DNA of 64,000 bases, from assembly GCF_000264055.1 (NCBI RefSeq), contig NZ_AJXL01000001.1:26295-90294 (forward strand), in the 5' to 3' direction. Every line of letters starts with the position of its first letter. The stretch's first letter is position 1. The notes under the pieces are model-generated. The model did not search any database. It was not told where the DNA came from and saw nothing but the letters and a program-made list of their open reading frames with translations. This document shows, piece after piece, positions 26,095-34,909 of this stretch. Source of the DNA: Flavobacterium sp. ACAM 123 (GTDB lineage Bacteria; Bacteroidota; Bacteroidia; Flavobacteriales; Flavobacteriaceae). Position numbers and translations under genes: made by a program.

Positions 26095-29000
26095 TTATTT
26101 TGATATTAAATTCATTAGAGAAATGATTGTGTGATTTTCTTTTCTGACCGCTTCAATATAATTGCTTTGAATTGCTGTATTTTGATTGATGAGCATTACC
26201 CATTCCAAATAATTGATATCACCATTGATAAATTTTTTATTGGCGGCAGCCGATACCAAATCTGCATTCTTCAAAGCTTTATTTTCATAATAAGCAAGCG
26301 TTTCTTTTTGCTTTTTATACTCTTGAAGCAATTCCTGATACTGATTTTGTAGTTTTAATTTTTCATTAGTCAAACTATTTTCGGCGATTTGAGTGTTAAT
26401 TTCAAATGCTTTTTGTTTGTTTGTTATAGCGGAATTAAATAGCGGTAAAGCAATCCCGAATTGACCGTAAATTCCAGTATTACTATCTTGAAAGCTAGTA
26501 TTTGTTTTAAAAGTCTGCCAATATACACCACCAATAAATTCAGGTAATCTTTTCGACTTTTCTAAGGAGACGACCGCTTTACTGTGAATGATTTCTTGCT
26601 CTTTTAATTTGATACTTGGTTGCTCTGCGATTATGCTTTGATCCCTACTTTCTAAATATTCCATTTTGAAAATAGGTGCAAAAGGGATAAAAGTAGTCTC
26701 TGCATTCAACAAATAGTTGAACTGCAATTGCAGTATTTTAGAATCAGTTTGTATTTCCTGCAACTGCAGCCTTATTTGTCCCGATTGATTTTCGGCAGTG
26801 GCTTTTTCTAGGATATTGCTTTCTCCTTTTTCGAAACGAAGCGCTGCTATTCGCAAAAATTCGGAATAAAGACTGTCACTTTTAAGCAATATTTTTTCTT
26901 TTTCTTTGAGATAAGCAATTTCATAAAATAGTATTGTCACTTGCTTTGTCAAATCTTTTCGCTGTAAATCTTCATTCCACTGGCCTGTTTTTGCATCTTC
27001 CACTAAAAGCTGTTTTTGTCTTTTGTAAACTGTTGGGAATTTTATGCTTTGTGAAACACCAATTTTTATATCATTTACAATACCGTTAAACTGACCGTAT
27101 TCGCTGATAATTCCTGTATTAGGAATATCATATCCCGTTTTAGTCATTTTTTGTAGATACTCGGAGTTTAGTTTTCCGTTTTTGATTTTTATATTATTTG
27201 TAAGTGCGGTTTCGATCGCTTTCTCAATTGTGATTTTTTCTTGTGCATTACTATTTTGAAAAAAGAAAAATAATCCAATTGCTACTATGGTTGTGATAGA
27301 TTTTATCTTTTTAGGCTTTACTTTTATTCCTTTTTCGAACATTATATATAAAATTGGTAACACAAATAAGGTTAGGAATGTGGCAACAATTAATCCACCG
27401 ATTACGACGGTTGCCAATGGTTTTTGTACTTCGGCACCAGAGCCATTGCTTAGCGCCATGGGCAAGAAGCCAAGTGATGCGACAAGCGCTGTCATAAGAA
27501 CGGGGCGTAAACGTATTTTAGTTCCTTGCAGAACAATCGCTTTCAAATTAGTCTCTCCTGAATTTTTGATGCGATTGAATTCGGCAATCAAAACCAAACC
27601 ATTCAAAACGGCAACCCCAAATAAGGCAATGAAACCTACACCCGCGCTAATACTAAATGGCATTCCACGCATTGCCAAAAAGAATATTCCTCCAATCATC
27701 GACAATGGAATAGCCGAATAAATTAATAGTCCTTGCTTAACTGATCTGAAGGCAAAGTACAAAAGAATAAAAATTAAGATTAGCGAAATGGGAACAGCAA
27801 TTAGCAATCGGTCTTTTGCTGCATTTAGATTTTCAAAAGCACCACCATAAGTAGGGTAATAACCCGCTGGAAAATTTATTTTGGTGGCAACCTTGTCCTG
27901 CAATTCTTTTACAATACTTTGCACATCGCGTCCACGAACATTAAAACCAACTACAATTCTACGTTTGGCATCTTCTCTTTGTATTTGATTTGGGCCTTCG
28001 GTAATTTCAACTTTAGCTAACTGTGATAATGGAATTTGCGAACCGTTTGGAGTAGGAATTAATAAATTTTGAACGTCTGCTACGCCTTTTCTTTTTTCTC
28101 CGGCCAATCGGACAACTAAATCAAATGATTTTTCGTCTTCATAAATTAATCCTGTGCTTTGTCCAGCGAAGGCTGTGTTTACTATTCGATTAATATCTTC
28201 AATATTTAAATTATATTGAGCAATGGCAGGGCGATTGTAGTCTATCACAATTTGAGGCATTCCCGTAACCGTTTCCACGTAAAGGTCGGAAGTGCCTTCC
28301 ACGGTATTGACGATTTTACCTAATTTAGTAGCATATAAAGCCAAGGTATCTAAATTTTCACCATATATTTTACAAACTACATCTTGTCTTGCACCCGTCA
28401 TTAATTCATTAAAACGCATTTGTACTGGATATTGAAATCCATAGGACACACCAGGCACAGCTTCGAGTTCTTTGGCCATTTTTGCTGCTAATTCATCGAA
28501 AGTGGATGCTGATGTCCAATCACTTTTGTCTTTTAAAATTACCATCATATCGCTGGCATCGATAGGCATAGGATCTGTTGGCACTTCACTACTTCCTGTC
28601 TTTCCGACTACTTTTTCTACCTCGGGAAATTTCTCCAATAATATTTTGGCGCCTTGAGAAATGGCTGTCATCGAAGTTTGTAGATTGCTTCCGGGTAAAA
28701 CCCTTGTTTCCACAGCAAAGTCTCCTTCCTCTAGTGAGGGCATAAATTCGCCACCCATAAAGGAAAGTGTAACAAGGGCTAGAACAAATAATGATAACGT
28801 TGTTCCTATTATAATTCTTGGAATTCCCAATGCTTTATTCAAAAGGGGCTGATAGAAATTTTCTAATTTCTCCATCATTCTATCTGAAAAATTTTGTTTG
28901 TGGGTAATTGTTTTATTTAAGAATAATGCCGTCATCATAGGAATATAAGTTAATGACAGAACAAAGGCACCAAACAAAGCAAAAGCGATCGTTTGCGCCA

Positions 29001-30426
29001 TAGGTAAAAACATTTTTCCTTCAATACCACGTAATGTAAAAATGGGAATGTAGACAATCAAAATTATCAACTCTCCAAAAACAGCTACATTACGCATTCT
29101 TGTTGCTGTTTCTAGCACGACACCATCCATTTGATTTTGAGTTATTTTACCTTGCTTCCTACTGTGTAAACTAAATAAACAGGCTTCTACAATAATTACA
29201 GCGCCATCTACAATTAGTCCAAAATCTAATGCTCCTAAACTCATTAAATTTCCACTTACGCCAAATATATTCATCAGGATAACCGCAAACAACATCGCTA
29301 ACGGAATAACTGAAGCAACGATTAATCCTGCTCTTATATTTCCTAAAAAAAAGATTAAAACTAGAAGGACAATTAACGCACCTTCAACTAGGTTTTTACC
29401 AACAGTTGCAATGGAATTGTTTACCATTTTTGTTCGGTCTAGAAACGGTTCTATAATTACGCCTTCGGGAAGGGTCTTGCGTATTTGTGCAATTCGTTCT
29501 TTAATATTTTTGATGACAATATTACTGTTGGCGCCTTTCAGCATCATTACTATTGCGCCAGAAACTTCTCCTTCACCGTTGTAAGTCATTGCTCCGTAGC
29601 GTATGGCACTTCCAATACGAACATCGGCAACATCACGAATGAATAAAGGAGTTCCGTTAGCGGTGTTTTTAATAGCAATATCTTTTATATTTTCAATCGT
29701 ATTAATTAATCCTTCAGTTCGGATGTATAAGACTCTGGGTCCTTTTTCGATGTATGCACCACCCGCATTTTGATTGTTTTTTTCTAACGCGGTGAACACA
29801 TCAGCAATAGTAATATTATGTGACTTTAGTTTATCGGGGTCAATGGCAACTTCATATTGCTTTAATTTCCCTCCAAAGCTCGATACTTCCGCAACTCCTT
29901 CAACTCCTATCAACTGACGCCGAACAATCCAATCTTGAATGGTTCGCAATTCGGTGATATCATATTTTTTCTCAAAACCTGGTTTTGTTCGTACCACATA
30001 TTGATAGATTTCCCCAAGACCCGTGGTTACAGGGGCTAATGTGGGTGAACCAATCCCTTTAGGGATTTTATCTTTAACAGCACTTAGTCGCTCCGTGACT
30101 TGTTGCCTTGCCCAATATACATCAGTAGCATCATCAAAGACAATGGTTACCACAGACAATCCGAAACGCGAAAAGCTGCGAATTTCTTTTAATCCGGGAA
30201 TATTACTATTGGCTTGTTCAATTTGAAAGGTAATGAGTCGTTCAATATCGGTCGCGCCTAATGATGGCGCCGAAGTGATTACCTGTACCTGATTGTCTGT
30301 AATATCTGGAACGGCGTCGATGGGCAATTGCGTAAATTGATAGGCCCCATACCCGATAAGTACAAGCGTAAATAACCCAACAATGAGTTTATTTTTTATA
30401 GAAAATTCTATTATCTTATTCAGCAT
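26095..30426 (-). CDS. czcA: CzcA-type RND metal pump fused to an outer-membrane-factor domain
   Basis: A 1443-residue fusion. Residues 1 to about 1035 are a heavy-metal RND proton antiporter with twelve membrane helices. The helix-4 motif DFGLIVDGAVIIVEA (401-415) matches the divalent-cation class (Co/Zn/Cd/Ni) rather than Cu/Ag. Residues 1040-1061 form a hydrophobic segment ending in NSNA-Q, like a signal peptide cleavage site, and 1062-1443 resemble a TolC/CzcC outer-membrane factor (long helices, TIEKAIETALTNN). Such fusions occur in other Bacteroidota. It starts 30 bases after the anchor-protein gene and overlaps no neighbour; the damaged adaptor gene follows one base later. Confidence 0.92.
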   Translation of the reverse strand: MLNKIIEFSIKNKLIVGLFTLVLIGYGAYQFTQLPIDAVPDITDNQVQVITSAPSLGATDIERLITFQIEQANSNIPGLKEIRSFSRFGLSVVTIVFDDATDVYWARQQVTERLSAVKDKIPKGIGSPTLAPVTTGLGEIYQYVVRTKPGFEKKYDITELRTIQDWIVRRQLIGVEGVAEVSSFGGKLKQYEVAIDPDKLKSHNITIADVFTALEKNNQNAGGAYIEKGPRVLYIRTEGLINTIENIKDIAIKNTANGTPLFIRDVADVRIGSAIRYGAMTYNGEGEVSGAIVMMLKGANSNIVIKNIKERIAQIRKTLPEGVIIEPFLDRTKMVNNSIATVGKNLVEGALIVLLVLIFFLGNIRAGLIVASVIPLAMLFAVILMNIFGVSGNLMSLGALDFGLIVDGAVIIVEACLFSLHSRKQGKITQNQMDGVVLETATRMRNVAVFGELIILIVYIPIFTLRGIEGKMFLPMAQTIAFALFGAFVLSLTYIPMMTALFLNKTITHKQNFSDRMMEKLENFYQPLLNKALGIPRIIIGTTLSLFVLALVTLSFMGGEFMPSLEEGDFAVETRVLPGSNLQTSMTAISQGAKILLEKFPEVEKVVGKTGSSEVPTDPMPIDASDMMVILKDKSDWTSASTFDELAAKMAKELEAVPGVSYGFQYPVQMRFNELMTGARQDVVCKIYGENLDTLALYATKLGKIVNTVEGTSDLYVETVTGMPQIVIDYNRPAIAQYNLNIEDINRIVNTAFAGQSTGLIYEDEKSFDLVVRLAGEKRKGVADVQNLLIPTPNGSQIPLSQLAKVEITEGPNQIQREDAKRRIVVGFNVRGRDVQSIVKELQDKVATKINFPAGYYPTYGGAFENLNAAKDRLLIAVPISLILIFILLYFAFRSVKQGLLIYSAIPLSMIGGIFFLAMRGMPFSISAGVGFIALFGVAVLNGLVLIAEFNRIKNSGETNLKAIVLQGTKIRLRPVLMTALVASLGFLPMALSNGSGAEVQKPLATVVIGGLIVATFLTLFVLPILYIMFEKGIKVKPKKIKSITTIVAIGLFFFFQNSNAQEKITIEKAIETALTNNIKIKNGKLNSEYLQKMTKTGYDIPNTGIISEYGQFNGIVNDIKIGVSQSIKFPTVYKRQKQLLVEDAKTGQWNEDLQRKDLTKQVTILFYEIAYLKEKEKILLKSDSLYSEFLRIAALRFEKGESNILEKATAENQSGQIRLQLQEIQTDSKILQLQFNYLLNAETTFIPFAPIFKMEYLESRDQSIIAEQPSIKLKEQEIIHSKAVVSLEKSKRLPEFIGGVYWQTFKTNTSFQDSNTGIYGQFGIALPLFNSAITNKQKAFEINTQIAENSLTNEKLKLQNQYQELLQEYKKQKETLAYYENKALKNADLVSAAANKKFINGDINYLEWVMLINQNTAIQSNYIEAVRKENHTIISLMNLISK

Positions 30427-30456
30427 AATTTTTTGATATTAATGAAAATTCAATAT

Positions 30457-31080
30457 TTATATGGAATATTGCCCTTTTAATTTTAGCGTAACGGTGATGT
30501 CTTTATCGCCTTCATTTCTAAAAAACCATCCGTGCTTTCCTTCATAAGGAGCTAAAAAAGTCCCTACCATATTATTTGAATAGGCAAGGGTGTAACTTTC
30601 AAAATAAGTATCATTAGCCGGCTTTTCTTGTTTTACTTCTCCGTGAAAATCCAAATAAACGGTTCCTTTGTCAGTCGACCATTCATATTTCATTTTTCCA
30701 TATTTTAGCATATAGATTTTATATTCAATTCCTTTACCTGCGGGAACAATTACTTCTATAGTATCTTCCCTTTCCGCAAATTGTTTTTTGGTCGCTGGAT
30801 TATCTGCTTCAAGGGGTCTTTTTACTTCGGGTCCAGAACCTGCTTTTTCCATTTTTATTAACGGATATGTTTTTTGAATTCTTGATTCTAATAGATTTTT
30901 AGTGTCTTCAGAAATATGAAGTTTATTAAATCCAAACAATTTTCCAGTTCCAGTGGGATCAATTCCATATTCGGCCGGTAAAACGGCACTTATTAAAATG
31001 AGTATAGAAAGGAACAAGGCAAATAAAACTGCTTTTATAAGTTGCTTTTTTTCTACTGTTTTATGATTTATTTCTGACAT
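30457..31080 (-). CDS. membrane-anchored protein of metal-efflux clusters
   Basis: A 207-residue protein with one N-terminal membrane helix (residues 14-36) and a periplasmic domain containing TIEVIVPAGKGIEYKIYMLK, YEWSTDKGTVYLDFHGE and EGKHGWFFRNEGDKDITVTL. It resembles a family annotated only as transmembrane anchor protein, often next to RND metal pumps and HupE/UreJ genes. It may be a periplasmic accessory factor. Spacing to HupE (10 bases) and to CzcA (30 bases) indicates a shared transcript. Confidence 0.72.
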   Translation of the reverse strand: MSEINHKTVEKKQLIKAVLFALFLSILILISAVLPAEYGIDPTGTGKLFGFNKLHISEDTKNLLESRIQKTYPLIKMEKAGSGPEVKRPLEADNPATKKQFAEREDTIEVIVPAGKGIEYKIYMLKYGKMKYEWSTDKGTVYLDFHGEVKQEKPANDTYFESYTLAYSNNMVGTFLAPYEGKHGWFFRNEGDKDITVTLKLKGQYSI

Positions 31081-31090
31081 TTTTTATTTT

Positions 31091-31768
31091 TTAAGATGTA
31101 AAATAACCTGTTAATTGATATCCGATTAAAACAAATCCAGCAGCCATAAGAAGCGTATTTATTACTGTTGAAAACTTCATGAAACTAGGATGCCTACGCC
31201 ATAAAGTAATCAGTATTAGTACAAAAGTCAATGCAATAAATTGACCAATTTCGATACCAATATTAAAGCCAATAAGATTCGTAAAAAGGCCTTCTCGTTC
31301 AAATTTGAAATCTTGTAATTTACTAGCTAATCCAAAACCATGAAATAATCCAAAAATTAAAACGGCAGCTTTTGTATTGGGTTGGACTCCAAAAAACTGC
31401 TTGAAACCACCTAAATTATCAAAGCCTTTATATACTATTGAGAGTGCAATAATGGCATCAATTAGATAGGCATTTATCGATATATTGCTCATTACACCAA
31501 ACAATAAGGTTGCACTATGACCAATTGTAAAAAAGCTCACATAAAGCAATACTTCTTTTGGGCGATAAAGGAAAAAGATTACACCAACTAAAAAGAGTAA
31601 ATGATCGTAACCTGTCAGCATGTGTTTTGCGCCAATATAAAGAAAGGAACCAAAAGCTACACCATCGTTGCCTGTTAAAAAGGCTTGGGTGTTGCCATCT
31701 ACTCCATGTGCAAAAAGATTTGCACCTCCTACGAAAAGAAGTAACGTAAGTAACATTTTTGTTTTCAT
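31091..31768 (-). CDS. HupE/UreJ-family membrane protein
   Basis: A 225-residue protein with a signal peptide and about six membrane helices. Conserved metal-site motifs of the HupE/UreJ group are visible: GAKHMLTGYDHLLFL, FTIGHSATLLFG and FGLFHGFGLASKL, each with His or Asp inside a helix. HupE and UreJ are linked to nickel or cobalt transport. Here the gene is in an operon with an RND divalent-metal pump, which fits a metal-handling role. Confidence 0.85.
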   Translation of the reverse strand: MKTKMLLTLLLFVGGANLFAHGVDGNTQAFLTGNDGVAFGSFLYIGAKHMLTGYDHLLFLVGVIFFLYRPKEVLLYVSFFTIGHSATLLFGVMSNISINAYLIDAIIALSIVYKGFDNLGGFKQFFGVQPNTKAAVLIFGLFHGFGLASKLQDFKFEREGLFTNLIGFNIGIEIGQFIALTFVLILITLWRRHPSFMKFSTVINTLLMAAGFVLIGYQLTGYFTS

Positions 31769-31838
31769 ATATGATTTTTTTTATAAAATTCTTCTCTTCT
31801 CGAGCGATTAAGAAGAGAAGTAGTATAATTAAATTTTA

Positions 31839-32030
31839 CTAGTGCGTATGTCCGTGAGCAGTACCCATTTTTTCTTGTTCTACTTGCATAGTACTATCGA
31901 TGGGTATTTGAACTTGTTCGATAGTATCAATAGTTTGAACTCCGCTATTTTCATTTTCTTTGTTTTCTTTTTGGTTACAAGAAGTCAAGCTAGCAGCAGC
32001 AATTAGTGCAATGATTAAAATATTTTTCAT
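31839..32030 (-). CDS. small lipoprotein with His-rich C-terminus
   Basis: A 63-residue lipoprotein if started at MKNILIIALIAAASLTSCNQ (start codon 32030). The longer frame from 32153 adds a leader without signal character, so the internal start is preferred. The mature peptide is acidic and ends GTAHGHTH, a plausible metal-binding tail. It lies between HupE and another His-tailed exported protein in the metal-efflux operon. Family not recognised. Confidence 0.62.
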   Translation of the reverse strand: MKNILIIALIAAASLTSCNQKENKENENSGVQTIDTIEQVQIPIDSTMQVEQEKMGTAHGHTH

Positions 32031-32073
32031 ATTTGTGATTTTTAAATTAAGAGTATATTGATTTGTATATTTA

Positions 32074-32502
32074 TTAATGTTGGTGTCCGTGATTAACATC
32101 GTGTTCGGAAACCTGGCTATTTTTAAATTTTGAAGTAATTGTTTCTCCCTCATAAATTATTGAAATTATACAATATGTATATAAGTTTGCTCTGGGAACT
32201 TCAACTAATAAGGAGTTATTTATGTCTAGCGAGATTGGGTTAGTTGCTTTGGTTTTATTAAAAAATTCAAACATTACTGTTCCTGTAACATTTTTGTTTG
32301 AAAGCGTTTTTCCTTTCGCATCTAATACATAGAAACTAATGCTATTTTCTCTTTCGACCATTTCTATTTTGTAGTCACCAGAGTTTTGTATTATGCCATC
32401 GCCTGTCGTCTTGATACCCGTTTCATTTACTTGTGCATAAGAAATTATTGTAGCTGAAACTAATAACAAAAAGCTAATGGCTATTGATTTAATTATTCTC
32501 AT
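32074..32502 (-). CDS. exported protein with His-rich tail, metal-efflux operon
   Basis: A 142-residue protein with a signal peptide ending ISYAQV. The body is a beta-rich domain (YKIEMVERENSISFYVLDAKGKTL, VTGTVMFEFFNKT), and the end reads SEHDVNHGHQH. The tail suggests periplasmic metal binding. Homologues I recall sit beside CusA/CzcA genes in Flavobacteriaceae without an assigned role. It precedes the 63-residue lipoprotein gene by about 43 bases. Confidence 0.68.
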   Translation of the reverse strand: MRIIKSIAISFLLLVSATIISYAQVNETGIKTTGDGIIQNSGDYKIEMVERENSISFYVLDAKGKTLSNKNVTGTVMFEFFNKTKATNPISLDINNSLLVEVPRANLYTYCIISIIYEGETITSKFKNSQVSEHDVNHGHQH

Positions 32503-32749
32503 TTGATATGATTTATTTTAAAATAATTGATTTATGTTGTGGACCAACAATACAAATATTTCAGCTTTTTTTAAGAAGATTTAAGTTATTTAAAAACCTA
32601 AAGTTCTTAAGAGACCTATTTATTTTAATTGTTGTCATTGATGAAATTGACGTAATTTTCCATTTGCTACAAAAAACAGCAAATAGGAATTTCAATAGTA
32701 ATTAGTAATATAAGGATGTGACTAGTGTACTATTATCAATAAAAAATAA

Positions 32750-33145
32750 TTAAACCAATTTAGGGGGGAGCCAAATGTTGTCAAAAACATTGGAAGTGTA
32801 GAAATCGTGATGGAATGGAATAGTACTATTTACAAAAACCATATTTGGTTTTCGAAATGAAAATAGTGTTTGAGTTTCAAACGCAATTACAGAATAAATA
32901 CTTGTGTTAATGGTCTTAAAAGGTAAATTTTGATGGTCGCTTTTATGATTATCTTTATGATGATTTTCGCTTTTACTATAATGAATAATTACAAAATCAA
33001 TAAACGAAATATCGTGATGATCTATATGGTCGTGATCTTTAGAAAAATGTTGTATTAAGTTGGGTAATTTCGATAGTTGTCCTACTTCTGTGTTGGCACA
33101 CAAAAAAATAAAAATAAATGATATGGTAATTATCTTTCTTAACAC
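32750..33145 (-). CDS. histidine-rich exported protein, metal-efflux operon
   Basis: A 131-residue protein with an N-terminal hydrophobic signal (IITISFIFIFLCANTEVG). Residues 32-75 carry dense His and Asp clusters (HFSKDHDHIDHHD, ENHHKDNHKSDHQN) that could chelate divalent metal, followed by a hydrophobic C-terminal half. It is the first recognisable gene of the minus-strand metal-efflux series, about 250 bases before the next. Similar short His-rich proteins often lead such clusters in Bacteroidota. Confidence 0.65.
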   Translation of the reverse strand: MLRKIITISFIFIFLCANTEVGQLSKLPNLIQHFSKDHDHIDHHDISFIDFVIIHYSKSENHHKDNHKSDHQNLPFKTINTSIYSVIAFETQTLFSFRKPNMVFVNSTIPFHHDFYTSNVFDNIWLPPKLV

Positions 33146-33225
33146 TGTGCGAATATATTAATAAAGTTTGTTTTTATTGCTTTTTCATGCTATAATCTTT
33201 TATTATTGACAACAAAAGTCTGAGA

Positions 33226-33353
33226 TTGTCATAAAGCTCCGCTTTGAAAAGACAAATGCTATTAAAATAATTTCAAGGACGCTTTTTAATCTTTTATGAC
33301 TTTTTTATCGGTCGAGATTGACTGCGTCTTTCCCAACAAAGCTCCGCTTTGAA
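33226..33353. repeat. two copies of the repeat also found at 23461
   Basis: AAAGCTCCGCTTTGAAAA occurs near 33233 and again near 33338. The first copy continues ACAAATGCTATTAAAATAATTT, like 23461-23540; the second is preceded by TTTCCCAACAAAG. The outer bases GTCATAAA (33226) and TTTATGAC (33294-33301) are complementary. Confidence 0.5.
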
Positions 33354-33414
33354 AATAAAATGCCGAAACTAAATAGTTAAAGCAAGCTTTACTATTTAGT
33401 TTCGGCATTTTATT
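33354..33414 (-). terminator. terminator with 24-bp perfect stem after the tRNA cluster
   Basis: Bases 33354-33377 are the exact reverse complement of 33391-33414, with a 13-base loop. It begins seven bases beyond the 3' end of tRNA-Leu and ends in a T-rich tract on the minus strand, so it should end the tRNA transcript. It also separates it from the metal-efflux genes. Confidence 0.8.
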
Positions 33415-33420
33415 TATTCG

Positions 33421-33503
33421 TGACCACGGTGGGATTCGAACCCACACGCCCTTGCGAGCACCAGCCCCTCAAGCTGGCAAGTCTACCGTTTCTCCACGTG
33501 GCC
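33421..33503 (-). tRNA. tRNA-Leu (anticodon GAG)
   Basis: The minus strand folds as an 83-base tRNA: acceptor GGCCACG with CGTGGTC, anticodon stem CCAGC/GCTGG around loop TTGAGGG (anticodon GAG), a long variable arm as expected for Leu, and T arm GTGGG-TTCGAAT-CCCAC. The discriminator is A; CCA is not encoded. Confidence 0.93.
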
Positions 33504-33545
33504 TAAAAATAAAAAGGTCAAGTAATAAATTACTCGACCTTTTAG

Positions 33546-33618
33546 TGACCCGACTGGGGCTCGAACCCAGGACCCCATCATTAAAAGTGATGTGCTCTAC
33601 CAACTGAGCTATCGAGTC
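33546..33618 (-). tRNA. tRNA-Lys (anticodon TTT), copy 1
   Basis: A 73-base tRNA on the minus strand with acceptor GACTCGA/TCGGGTC, anticodon loop CTTTTAA (TTT) and T arm CTGGG-TTCGAGC-CCCAG. It is identical to the copy at 33657; no CCA is encoded. Confidence 0.95.
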
Positions 33619-33656
33619 TGTGCTTCAAGGAAATTATGTGTTGATCACTTAAATTG

Positions 33657-33729
33657 TGACCCGACTGGGGCTCGAACCCAGGACCCCATCATTAAAAGTG
33701 ATGTGCTCTACCAACTGAGCTATCGAGTC
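33657..33729 (-). tRNA. tRNA-Lys (anticodon TTT), copy 2
   Basis: Identical over all 73 bases to the tRNA-Lys at 33546. The three tRNA genes, in transcribed order Lys-Lys-Leu, form one minus-strand unit ending at the 33354-33414 hairpin. Confidence 0.95.
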
Positions 33730-33855
33730 ATATTCTTGCCTTGAATGCGGGTGCAAATATAAGGACTTAATTTGGAGTTTTCCAAGCAATTTTAGTTTAA
33801 ATTTGTCTTTTTTTAACAATAAATCTTAACGCCTTAGTTTATAAGGTTTTATTCT

Positions 33856-34374
33856 ATGAGGAAAATTATATTATTAGGTTATATGGGTTGCGGGAAGTCT
33901 ACCATTGCTAAATCGCTGTCGAAAATCATTAGGGTTCCGGTTATTGATTTGGACACATATATTGAAGAAAAAGCGAGTTTATCAATAAATGCTATTTTTG
34001 AGCAGTATGGCGAAATTAAATTTAGGAAGATGGAGCATGAAGCTTTTGTCGAATTATTAAATGCTCCCGGAGATGCAATTATTGGCCTTGGTGGAGGGAC
34101 TCCCTGCTATGCCAATAACCACTTACTGCTAAATGGTGAAAATGTACTATCGATTTATTTGAGGGCATCAATTGATACCTTACATAATAGACTAGTTGCT
34201 AATAAAAGCAAAAGACCCCTACTTGCCAGCAAAAGTGATGCTGAAATGAAGGAGTTTATTGCCGTACACCTTTTTGAAAGGAGTTATTATTACAATCAAG
34301 CACAATATGCTATTGTGGTCGATGAAAAAACGATTGATCAGACAGTGTTAGATATTCTTGCAATTTTAACTTAA
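33856..34374 (+). CDS. aroK: shikimate kinase
   Basis: A 172-residue shikimate kinase, which phosphorylates shikimate in the chorismate pathway. The P-loop GYMGCGKST occupies residues 8-16. Asp in VPVIDLDTYIE, the FRKMEHEAF segment and GLGGGTPCY are the substrate-binding landmarks. Its length matches the family. It converges with the phosphoribosyltransferase gene and overlaps its end by nine bases. Confidence 0.93.
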   Translation: MRKIILLGYMGCGKSTIAKSLSKIIRVPVIDLDTYIEEKASLSINAIFEQYGEIKFRKMEHEAFVELLNAPGDAIIGLGGGTPCYANNHLLLNGENVLSIYLRASIDTLHNRLVANKSKRPLLASKSDAEMKEFIAVHLFERSYYYNQAQYAIVVDEKTIDQTVLDILAILT

Positions 34375-34866
34375 ATAGGCATAGCTATTTCCGTTTTCAT
34401 CAAAAATGATTTGAACGTGCTCTAATAGTGAGGTAGAAAGTGAAATCCCTTTGAAATCTGCTTTTACAGGGTACTTTTTATGATTTCGGTCTACGAGCAC
34501 CGCAGTTTTGAATTTTTTCAGTGGAACGTCTAAAAAGTGTCTTATGGCGTAGATTAAGGTAGTGCCAGAGTTCAGGACATCATCAACCAGAATTAAACCT
34601 TTGTTTGCGTATTCTTCTTTTGTTAGTGAAGTATGTATTGGTAATTCTGGGTTGACTTTGTTGATTTTAACTTCGCACAGCGACACTTTTAAGGTAGAAA
34701 TACTTTGCAGTTCTCTAGCTATTTTTTCTGCAAAAACGAACCCATTGCTTGCAATTCCAGCAAGAATCACCTCTTCTTCATCGACAAATGTTTCATAGAT
34801 TTGGTACGCTATTCTCTTTATTTTATGTTCAATTTCTTGATTTGTTAAAATGATATTTTTGCTCAT
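34366..34866 (-). CDS. PyrR-like phosphoribosyltransferase family protein
   Basis: A 166-residue type I phosphoribosyltransferase. The PRPP loop is LILVDDVLNSGTTLIYA at about residues 90-106, and ILAGIASNGFVFAEKIA precedes it. It resembles PyrR or hypoxanthine phosphoribosyltransferase-like proteins. Whether it is enzymatic, regulatory or both cannot be told from the sequence. It is convergent with aroK and followed upstream by the S4 protein gene on the same strand. Confidence 0.82.
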   Translation of the reverse strand: MSKNIILTNQEIEHKIKRIAYQIYETFVDEEEVILAGIASNGFVFAEKIARELQSISTLKVSLCEVKINKVNPELPIHTSLTKEEYANKGLILVDDVLNSGTTLIYAIRHFLDVPLKKFKTAVLVDRNHKKYPVKADFKGISLSTSLLEHVQIIFDENGNSYAYLS

Positions 34867-34909
34867 TATTTTAGTTTAAAGTTAAGTTTTGGATGAGTAA
34901 TAGCCGTAA

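Noticed and set aside
27287..27721. 144-codon plus-strand frame inside czcA
   Set aside because: Antisense to a strongly conserved gene; its residues are the mirror of the pump sequence.
32508..32705. 65-codon plus-strand frame between the metal-operon genes
   Set aside because: AT-rich intergenic stretch on the non-coding strand, no domain or neighbour support.
33421..33503. tRNA-Leu 3' end as attachment site of the metal island
   Set aside because: No direct repeat of the tRNA end was seen near 23-25 kb, so an att site cannot be claimed.
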